Source: Mixophyes australis (lineage: Eukaryota > Chordata > Amphibia > Anura > Limnodynastidae). Taken from it: DNA of 64,000 nucleotides. The translations under genes were made by a program, and so were the position numbers. The stretch is from positions 34,812,335 to 34,876,334 of the forward strand of contig JAVHZZ010000003.1 in assembly GCA_036250195.1 (NCBI GenBank), written 5' to 3'. Below the pieces are notes generated by a model. It saw only the letters and a list, made by a program, of their open reading frames with translations, had not been told where the DNA came from and did not search any database. Shown one piece after another: positions 56,217 to 64,000 of this stretch (the first letter of the stretch is position 1; each line of letters starts with the position of its first letter).

Positions 56217-56322
56217 TCTCCATATTTAATGTACCTGCTGTCCCTGTGCCCCTGCTTGTCTCCACTGCCTCATATCAGATCCATATCTATTCTGCCTGCT
56301 TGTCTCTGCTCTCCCTGCCCCC

Positions 56323-56526
56323 CAGGGGCGCACGCATGGGGGGGGGTTTCTGGTTCTTCAGAAACCCCTCCGCGAAGAACAGTGTCCCTACATAGCGGCG
56401 CTGTCAAAGAAGCGTCCGTGGCGGTGCTGTATTGTAGCATTGTTCAGTGCAGTGCCAAAATGGAGCTCTCTCTATGGTTTTTTTTTTTGGTGGGAAACCC
56501 CCCTTAAAAATCCTGCGTGCGCCCCT
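56323..56526. mobile_element. Small inverted-repeat element, AGGGGCGCACGCA ends
   Basis: AGGGGCGCACGCATGGGGGG on the left pairs with TGCGTGCGCCCCT on the right. Flanks are TGCCCCCC and GCCCCCCC, a nearly matching 8-bp duplication that suggests a hAT origin. Length about 204 bp. Confidence 0.6.
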
Positions 56527-56529
56527 GCC

Positions 56530-58950
56530 CCCCCATTGCCTCCTTTTCCTCTCGGTGTCCTACTGCCTCATATCTACCCATTTCTTCTGTCTCTTTGCCC
56601 AATTACAGCCCTCATTGTCTTTTCCATAACTCTAATGCCTGCAGACCCATTGCTTTGCCCCATCCAATTTTATTTAAGAAACTAAATTTAGGTTCACACT
56701 ACAGGTTCTTCATCCAATTGTCATGCCAATCCCACGATGGATGGGCAGATGTTTAATCAGTGAGTACACTCACACGATCATGTTTTATTGTACCAAATCA
56801 CATCGTATCATTTGATTTGATTGTGCAAACTTCCTAAAAATCATGAACAAAGATGGAATGATGTTGGGCAAATGTGGAAGTGTGTCCGCACTCACGTCCA
56901 GCAGCGTAGGCAGATATCTGTAAACTGTGCAGAGTCACCATCTTTTCAGCAGATGGTTACGGCAGATGAGAAGCACAGATCTGAAGGTAAGTCGTGTAGG
57001 TATGTACACATAAATCTGCATGCTCATCTGGACTTTCAGTCATTGGTAAAATCGTTACAGAAATCGCATCTGCAGTAATTTTCTGTAGTGTGTACAAATC
57101 TTCGACAAATTCTGCTGGATGTCCTAGTTTGTCAGGTGATCTCTAGCTTACATTGGGTTGCTATGCAGGCGAGACTCTCCGCCTTGCCAGATAGACCACT
57201 GAGCCACAAAAAAAATATATATAAAAAGTAACAGTTTTTAAACAAGCGCTCTAATAAAGGATGCAGCTATTATTCATGACATATGATACCCAAAAATATG
57301 TCAAAGAAGTAAACAAAATAATATTATTATTATTATTATTTAGTTCACTGAGCCACAAAGCTGCCAAAGACAAGCACATAGAAGGTAATGTTTTTTTTCA
57401 TTTTTTTTACATGAAAAAAAAATAACCCAAGAAATAGTTTTGGCTAGAGCAACTATTTTAAATTAGAACAGCAAGTAGAAATTTTAACCTGACAAATGCA
57501 ATTATTAAAAACAGTCCAATGAATTTATTCCTCCTTTATAGGCGCATCCAGGGAGCTTTGTAAATGTTTTTGAAAACATGCCCGTTTATGAGCATTTTTT
57601 TAATTTAAATCCTTTTTTTTTTTTTTTTACTTTATCTCCTTTGTTATTGAAGATTTATGTGATATATGTTTGAACATTTCATGTTGTTACTTAAAAGCCC
57701 AAATATATCCCTCCAAATTGTAACATTGCTATTGCCAAGTGTAGAAAAAAAGCTTTTGAGCTTTGTGGGAATTGTAATGAACCTGCTCGAGGATTCATAT
57801 TCAAATGTTGTGTTTAGTTTCAATAAACAATTCCACAATTCCACCTTATATGGGGAATTATTGTCTTTTTTATATGTTATTTTGGGCTTATTTAAATATT
57901 GATTTCCATTTTGTTGATTTCCTAATATGCTCACTAACAATGTGTTTTCACATGTATCCCTGTTATCCTCACCTATTTGCAATTGATAAGGGCTGCTATG
58001 TTACATGTATACTAAAATAAGAAATTCAAAATGTTCAATGATTTAACAGTAATATAACAATAAAAAAAATATAATGAAATAGAAAAAAAAATCATTGTCA
58101 GTGTGTCATTTTTATATTTTTACACTTAAATAGAAGGGAAGGGATGAAAAGGAAATGGGTAGAGGTGGTGAAGGAGTGTAATACCCAGGATTCGCTAAGA
58201 GTAAATTACAAATAATGGCTACTAATTTGGTATACTAAGACCAGATGAACTTCCTCATTGCTACATGAAAGGTCTACACTGTATGGGAAGGCACAGATTA
58301 TGGAAATATTTAGGAATTACTGATTTAAAATCAGTTTCAAATCTCATTTTCTTGAACTTAAAGACTGCATTCCTCTCATTATTTCCACATTCAAAGAAAA
58401 TTAATCATACGGCAGTAGCTGTTACTTGCCGTATGGTCACTTCCAGGTAATGTAGACTGATTTACCGATTTATAATATGAAGCTAAATATTTGGTCATTA
58501 GTACTAGGGGGGAAACTGGAGTCAACACAACAAGTCCTATGAAATATAAAGAAATAATCGGTGTAGTGTAATTCACATATAACCACAGAGATAAGTGAAA
58601 CAATCCGGACATTGTTTTATGCCTGCTCTGAACTCAGACAGTCAACCAGAGATGAGTTTAGGACAAGGATGCAGTCAGCTTTCGGGCAATGCTGATAGTT
58701 GTTTTTGCCAGGAAGAGAAATATTTTATCATGAGTCTCATGCACACATTGCTCTGTACACACTGGCTCATGTAGACCAGGACATACATCTGTTGTCTTGC
58801 ATTAGAAACGTAGTTTCGTATTTGCGTGCACACCAAAAATGTGTACATATACGTCAGTGTATAGTTTTTGTGTATGAATGACTTGTTTCTCCTAAAGTCT
58901 GGAGAGACGGTACGGGGGCGGGCAGGGACTGACATGTTTTCCTCCACAGG
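56530..58950. other. Unassigned stretch
   Basis: No gene recognised. AT simple repeats lie near 57,310-57,345 and poly-T runs near 57,610-57,630. Frames at 57,644-57,982 have no recognised motif. Confidence 0.45.
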
Positions 58951-59113
58951 TTTGTCATTTGGGAGCTGTGCCTCTTGTGGGTGCTGGAGAGCAGGTGCAA
59001 TGAAACGCAATGGTGATGACTATCAGCGTCACTATCTAGCCACTTCTGATTGGCTGCGTACCGATGCCTCCAGCTGTGCTTAATTTATTAGCGTGGAGAC
59101 TATATTCAGTTAA

Positions 59114-60061
59114 GTCATGACTGTCTAATCGCCTTCCTTACTAGACGTTTCAATGTCATTGTCACAAATTACCCGTCCTCATTCTAGCGTCGGCTCACAT
59201 GACAGCAGCTCAGGACACATTTTCAAACTTGCTTGATTATTTAAACAGCACTCTGACACTCGTCTTGTGTCAGAGCAACTTTGTTGCCAGCTCCTGACCT
59301 CTGGTTTGAACCCTTATGTCTTATCCAGTCTCTTCCCTTTGGATACGCTCCTGATCGTTTCCTGTGTACCGAACCCCTGCCTGCTTACCATGCTCTGGAT
59401 TGTCTCCTGTGTACCAAACCTTTGCCTGCTGACCACGCTCCTGATTGTCTCCTGTGTACTGAACCTCTGCCTGCTGACCACGCTCCTGATTGTCTCATGT
59501 GTACCGAACCCCTGCCTGCTTACCATGCTCTTGATTGTCTCCTGTGTACCGAACCTTTGCCTGCTGACCACGCTCCTGATTGTATCCTGTGTACCGAACC
59601 TCTGCCTGCTTACCACACTCCTGATTGACTCCTGTGTACCGAACCTCTGTCTGCTGACCACGCTACTGATTGTTTTCCGTGTACCGAACCTGCTTGCTGA
59701 CCACGCTCCTGATTGTCTTCCATGTACCGAACCTGCCTGCTGACCACGCTCCTGATTGTCTTCCGTGTACCGAACCTGCCTGCTGACCACGCTCCTGATT
59801 GTCTTCCGTGTACCGAACCTGCCTGCTGACCACACTCCTGATTGTCTCTTGTGGTGTACTCCACAAGTACAGTTCCTATCTACGCAGTACTACTCCCTGG
59901 GACAACCCAGAGGACCGCAACCTGCGACTTCCTGCCAGCAAAGTGCATCCTGCCTTGCGGCGGTTCTTGGTGAATACCGGGGAACCCGTTAGACTCTGCA
60001 CCTCTGGGCCTGCCAGCGTCAATCAGGGTTAGTACCTGTGTCCTTATCTTCCTGGAACGTA
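59114..60061. mobile_element. Unclassified insertion carrying a 45-bp minisatellite
   Basis: The segment interrupts the old repeat. The left part has no known motif. The middle is the 45-bp minisatellite. The right part, CTTATCTTCCTGGAACGTAA, meets the repeat at 60,062. I found neither long terminal repeats nor inverted ends. Confidence 0.35.
59336..59855 (+). repeat. 45-bp minisatellite with 42-bp derivatives
   Basis: About eight units of CCTGCTGACCACGCTCCTGA, TTGTCTCCTGTGTACCGAAC and CTCTG (45 bp), followed by four 42-bp units lacking three bases (GTCTTCCGTGTACCGAACCTG). Because 45 and 42 are multiples of three, frames such as LLTTLLIVSCVPNLC stay open on both strands without being genes. 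Confidence 0.9.
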
Positions 60062-60440
60062 ACATTCATTTACTGCAGGAAAGAATATTGCCATTGGATT
60101 TTTAAAGGAGTGAACCACATTTGCCTGTATATAATTTAAATTAATTTTATTTGCATTTGTGTTTAACTACATTTTATTTGGAAAATATGACATTTATTAG
60201 CAACTTTCAAGACGCTATTGTCTGTTGTGTATATAACACTGCATCTCATTATTAGATTGTGTACAAATAGGGGAACTAGCACTGTCAAACCACATCTCTG
60301 CTCAGTCTCTGCTCTGTCTCTATACTATCCCCATGCTATCTTAAAGCATACTTACACACTTGCTATGCCTGACACATGCCTGGTGCAAATGCTGCTGTTT
60401 TTGAGCTCGACACATTTTGAGATGCAGCTGACTGAACACA

Positions 60441-60789
60441 TGCACGTAAATATCTTCAGCAGATTATATAAAGTTGCTATAACTAATATAAAGGTTATAA
60501 TATTCAGTGGTCTCTTCTGTTAACACCATGCTGAGAAACCTCATAAATAGGCTTCCTCATGCTTTCGCCTTCCTTGCTGTCCTTCACTGGCAAGAACGAT
60601 ACTTAATGCTGGTGGCGTTACTGCCAGCGGCATAGGATAAGATAATGGCCTGCCCAAGCACCCACAGAACTGGCCAGTGGTAACTCCGTATATCTAGGAG
60701 ACTCACAAATTTAGATGAGACCTTCCAGACTCCTAAGAGAGCAGGCGATTCTCCTGGAAGAACGCTTGCCTAATATAGATAGAGCCCCA
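60441..60789. other. Unassigned stretch
   Basis: No gene recognised. TCCAGACTCCTAAGAGAGCAGGCGATTCTCCTGG near 60,725 may be a decayed piece of the CATACTTGCC family. Confidence 0.4.
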
Positions 60790-61520
60790 AAGGGGCAAGC
60801 GCAGGATTTTTAGACGGGGGTTTCTAAATATTTGCTTTTACCTATGCTGTTTTTAAATATAAATGTAATCTGTGTTTTAAACTTTATTTTTCCACAATTC
60901 TTCTTATTGCTGGAGGGAAACACAGGCACACAAGTGCTAAGAAAGGGAGGGACAGAAAAAAGTGGAGAGAGCGAACCACACACAAAATGTAGGAGGCACA
61001 CATAGGGATACAGAGGAAGAGAGGTACACACAGAAGTGGAGAAAGATAGACAATACAAAGGGGGGAACAGAGATAAGGGAAGATGATACATGCAAGCACA
61101 AAGAGGGGAGGGGGGAAGGACACACAGTATACACAGAATGGAAATATGTAAGTGACGGCATTGAGGGTCTCCTCTTAGTGGAGGTGGGGGCGGGATCTGC
61201 TGTTGAATGGCCGCGCGCTACCTTCCCTTCTTCCATTTCTCTACTTCTGTGTTGCTTAATTACCACTCTTCGTTACTTTACTCATTTACCTTGTGCGCTG
61301 GGGCAGCTGAGATCTGACAGGTCGGTTCCCGTGGGGTTGCCAGTAGGGACCGTGCGCTGCAGTTATAGGCTGCACGGCCCCTACATTCACACAGACTGAG
61401 AAAAAGTGTTCTGTGTTTACCCAATTTTTAAATGCTCTCTGGAGGTGTAGGAAAAAACCTTGGTTACTGGAGGCGGTGATCGGAGTATAGGGGGGTTTCT
61501 GGACAACTGGAGCCCCCCCC
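60790..61520. mobile_element. Possible larger relative of the AGGGGCGCACGCA element
   Basis: The left GGGGCAAGCGCAGGATTTTT, then GACGGGGGTTTCT, resembles the end of the 56,323-56,526 element. Near 61,488 GGGGGGTTTCTGGACAACTG repeats the interior motif. Boundaries and target duplication are not established. Confidence 0.35.
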
Positions 61521-61575
61521 CAAATCTCCCTGCTCTGTTTTAGAAACATTGCGGCAGTATATGTAGTAATTAGTT

Positions 61576-62228
61576 CATCATCATCATCATAATCATTTAT
61601 TTAAATAGCGCCAGCAAATTCCGTAGCGCTTTATAATTAGGAACAAGCATTAATAAAACAATACTGGGTAATGCAGACAGAAAGGTAAGAGGGCCCTGCT
61701 CGCAAGCTTACAATCTATAGGTCAATGGGAGTTTGATACACAAGGGCAGGTGCTATTTCATATTGCACACTGGACCAGTTAGAATGCAAAGGTAAAGAGT
61801 ATTGAGTGGGCTGTGTGATCAGTCAACAGCGATGTTGGTCAGAGGGTTGTTGTCTTGTGTTAGCCGTGTAGAGGGTGATAATAGGGTAACCTGGGGAGAT
61901 TAAGAGGGTGGTTGAGGAATATTATAAGCTTGTCTGAAGAGGTGGGTTTTCAGAGAACGCTTGAAGGTTTGAAGACTATAGGAAAGTCTTACTCTGCGAA
62001 GGAGGGAATTCCACAAAGTGGGTGCAGCCCGAAAAAAGTCCTGTAACAGGGAATGGGAGGATGTGATGAGAGTGGAAGAGAGACGTAGATCTTGCGCAGA
62101 ACGAAGGTGTCGAGTTAGGAGATATTTTGAGACCAGTGAGGAGATGTATGTTGGGGTAATTTTGTTGACGGCCTTGTAGGTTAGTAGAAGAATTTTATAT
62201 TGGATTTGTTGAAAAAACAGGCAACCAA
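61576..62228 (-). mobile_element. L2-type LINE, longest ORF2 C-terminus in the window
   Basis: On the minus strand the frame reads IQYKILLLTYKAVNKITPTY, SSLVSKYLLTRHLRSAQDLR, DFFRAAPTLWNSLLRRVRLS and FKRSLKTHLFRQAYNIPQPP, then stops. This is the typical C-terminus of L2/CR1-clade reverse-transcriptase ORFs. The untranslated tail ends in GGCGCTATTTAAATAAATGA plus TGATGATGA near 61,576. It is 5-prime truncated at 62,228, where a hAT fragment follows. Confidence 0.83.
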
Positions 62229-62230
62229 GG

Positions 62231-62827
62231 ATCTGAATGGAGGCAAAATGTCATTGTTGTGTTATCAGCTCTCACAGGTTTTGGATTCCATAAGTACCTC
62301 CCTTCCCAGGAGATCCAGCACCATTGCTCACACAGAAACAGGGGTAGTAGTGTTCTTGTCACTCTCCATTCTCTAGTGACATTGCTTAGTGACATTGCTC
62401 ACACAGAAACAGGGGTAGCAGTGTTCTTGTCACTCTCCATTCTCTAGTGACATTGCTCAGTGCCATTGCTCACACAGATACAGGGGTAGCATTGTAATTG
62501 TCACTCTCCAATCTCCAGAGCCATTGCTTAGTGCCATTATACACTGAGAAACAGGAGGAGTAGCAGTGTTCTTGTCACAAAAATTGACTGGAAATGACTG
62601 GAAATTAATGTTCTTGAGGTTAATAATAATGTAGGAACAAAAAAAGAGCCAAATTATGTGATTTTAGAAGAAAAATAGGGATCCAAAAGCAAAACACATG
62701 AAGGCGGTTTTGCCAAAACCAAAATCAAAACATGAAGTTAATCCAGATCCAAAACCAAACCCAAAACACAAAGTTAATCTAGATCCAAAACCAAAACCAA
62801 AACACGGGGTCAGTGAACATCTCTACG
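62231..62827. mobile_element. Right-end fragment of another hAT-type element with tandem repeats
   Basis: The right end, CGGGGTCAGTGAACATCTCTAC, preceded by repeated ATCCAGATCCAAAACCAAAA and AGGTTAATAATAATGTAGGA, has the same layout as the right end of the BED-finger hAT family (ACCTCAAAAGTCGCCGGTGC). An 80-bp tandem repeat (CATTGCTCACACAGAAACAG, about four units) lies at 62,310-62,580. The left end is missing. Confidence 0.55.
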
Positions 62828-63760
62828 TATCTACATATCCTTGTTGAGAACAATACCAAGTTCTTTCCAAACATCAGGCGTATCCTGCACAAAGCATGCT
62901 CAGCTGTTTACAAAAGCAACAGTTTTCCTTTTGTTAATTGTAGCGGTCAGAGCGAGTGATGTTAAGCTTTCAAGCCAAATATGGGTTTTAATAATATTTG
63001 AAGCTGTTAAACGTTTCTTAGTATAATCAGACTATATGCTGCAATAATTAGACGTCAGATGTGCTATATATGTAGGGTGATTGTAGCCCGCCAGCTGATA
63101 CTGATTTCAGTATCCCTACGCTACAAACCGTCTGCTTGCTAACATTCTGGCTTTGTCTTTATGCCTTCATAAGCAGCAATATTATTTCTGCTAACACGTT
63201 TTTATAATGGAAGATGTCACAGATGTGAATGCAGCCTGTTTTTGTATAGTAGTAACAAGGCAAATAGATCACTTCAGCAATTTAAAGTCAAATAAAGAAA
63301 GCAAATAAAATAAATATTGCATAAGCTCCTAGAGTGAGATGCGGTGTCTGTTCATACATCTGAGAGTGATAATAGGGTGTTTTGTAATAAGATCAATCAA
63401 ATCTACATTATCTGCCTCTGTAGACTGAGGTTTTAGTGATCTCTCACAGTGTGTGGTACTGAACTCTGTTTATCTGTTGACAATTCTATTGTCATAGAAA
63501 TGTTTTGCTGAAATTTTCTATTGTAAAGTTTGATGTACTCAGGTAAATGAGGTACTGTAAAAAATATATATAATACTGTGCTGCTGAGTCATAAATTGCT
63601 GGTAACAGCACAGATTGTGTATTGATCAATCCTCTGACATGTAAGGGGATATGTGATATAGTGCTCCCCATTCACGACAAAATATCAAATACTGTTCTCT
63701 GAGTTTCTCAGTTTGTTGAACCTATATATCTAGTTCATGGGGCTGCATAATTATACAGAT
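62828..63760. other. Unassigned stretch
   Basis: No gene or repeat recognised. Confidence 0.5.
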
Positions 63761-63761
63761 A

Positions 63762-63804
<43 letters not shown>
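63761..63804 (+). repeat. AAT microsatellite
   Basis: About 14 AAT units, directly left of the LINE fragment. Confidence 0.95.
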
Positions 63805-63805
<1 letters not shown>

Positions 63806-63845
63806 TTGTCACCTAGATATAATAAAATGTTTTTTTGTATTTATT

Positions 63846-64000
63846 TTATTTGTAATTCACGGGGTATATCTTACACCAGTTTCTCTATTTAAAATGGGTG
63901 GTAGACAAGACACTAACTGTCCGAAATGTGGTACCCATGATGGTGACTGCTGGCACTTGTTGTGGGACTGTCCGGCAGTTCAGCGGTTTTGGGCAGACGT
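63846..64000 (+). pseudogene. L1/Tx1-type LINE reverse-transcriptase C-terminal region, runs off the window
   Basis: The plus frame reads VIHGVYLTPVSLFKMGGR, then DTNCPKCGTHDGDCWHLLWD and CPAVQRFWAD to the last base. C-P-x-C-G, then W-H-x-x-W-x-C-P, then F-W is the zinc-binding segment that follows the reverse-transcriptase domain in L1- and Tx1-clade LINEs. The frame is open to the edge, so the rest lies beyond the window. The left boundary is about 63,840, next to the AAT repeat. No upstream reverse-transcriptase domain is in the window, so this copy is 5-prime truncated. Confidence 0.78.

Larger units (their letters stand above)
58950..60440 (+). repeat. Dispersed old repeat, copy B, with an internal insertion
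   Basis: The blocks at 58,990-59,113 and 60,062-60,440 match 2,530-3,061 in the same order (see that entry). The intervening 59,114-60,061 has no counterpart there and is an insertion or a retained ancestral part. Confidence 0.5.

Noticed and set aside
59267..59866. Cysteine/leucine-rich and QRFGTQETIRSV-type frames
   Set aside because: They follow exactly the 45/42-bp minisatellite and exist on both strands.
34921..64000. Further opsin exons downstream
   Set aside because: I looked on the plus strand for the helix-1 continuation and conserved helix-2/3 motifs and found nothing convincing.

Overview
This is a window of nuclear DNA from a vertebrate with a large, repeat-rich genome, most likely an anuran amphibian. 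I infer this from the repeat content: many hAT-type elements with 8-bp target duplications, Tc1-type remnants, a tRNA-headed SINE and an L2-type LINE that share a tail, and an L1/Tx1-type LINE fragment. One opsin exon adds support. No bacterial, viral or organellar gene was recognised. Nearly all long open frames here are artefacts of tandem repeats whose unit length is a multiple of three. Layout: 0-3 kb holds nested small hAT elements, then unassigned DNA and an old repeat that recurs at 59-60.5 kb. 3.15-14.93 kb is one continuous minisatellite of about 11.8 kb, about 480 units of 21 bp followed by about 84 units of 20 bp. It starts beside a SINE/LINE tail. 15-23 kb holds two related non-autonomous hAT elements (16,604-18,696 and 19,540-22,306), each with an internal hairpin and minisatellites, plus smaller elements. 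23.5-25.9 kb holds SINE, small hAT and LINE fragments. 26.3-31.4 kb is a decayed Tc1 element carrying a 3.85-kb hAT element with a BED-finger transposase. 32.4-33.2 kb holds three small repeats. The only convincing host-gene sequence is at 34,765-34,917: a first coding exon matching the N-terminus of OPN5-group opsins (neuropsin), with splice sites and a short upstream ORF. No later opsin exon was found to the window end. 36.2-40.5 kb stacks a near-perfect 0.5-kb palindrome, a Tc1 element rearranged into a fold-back with two copies of the same end, and a 2.2-kb hAT element with a C/T-rich satellite and hairpin. 45.07-52.36 kb is a composite: a long-inverted-repeat element with a 98-bp satellite core, interrupted by a second copy of the BED-finger hAT element (4.85 kb) and a LINE tail. 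52.4-64 kb holds SINEs, a third Tc1 remnant, LINE tails, small elements, a 45-bp minisatellite and, at the right edge, the start of an L1/Tx1-type reverse-transcriptase tail. The two hAT copies are complementary wrecks. The one at 27.4-31.3 kb keeps the BED finger and the first part of the catalytic core but lost the C-terminus. The one at 45.9-50.7 kb keeps the N- and C-terminal ends but lost the BED finger and core. Insertion order can be read from nesting: Tc1 before hAT at 26-31 kb; long-TIR satellite element before hAT and LINE at 45-52 kb. All family names come from sequence recognition without a database search.
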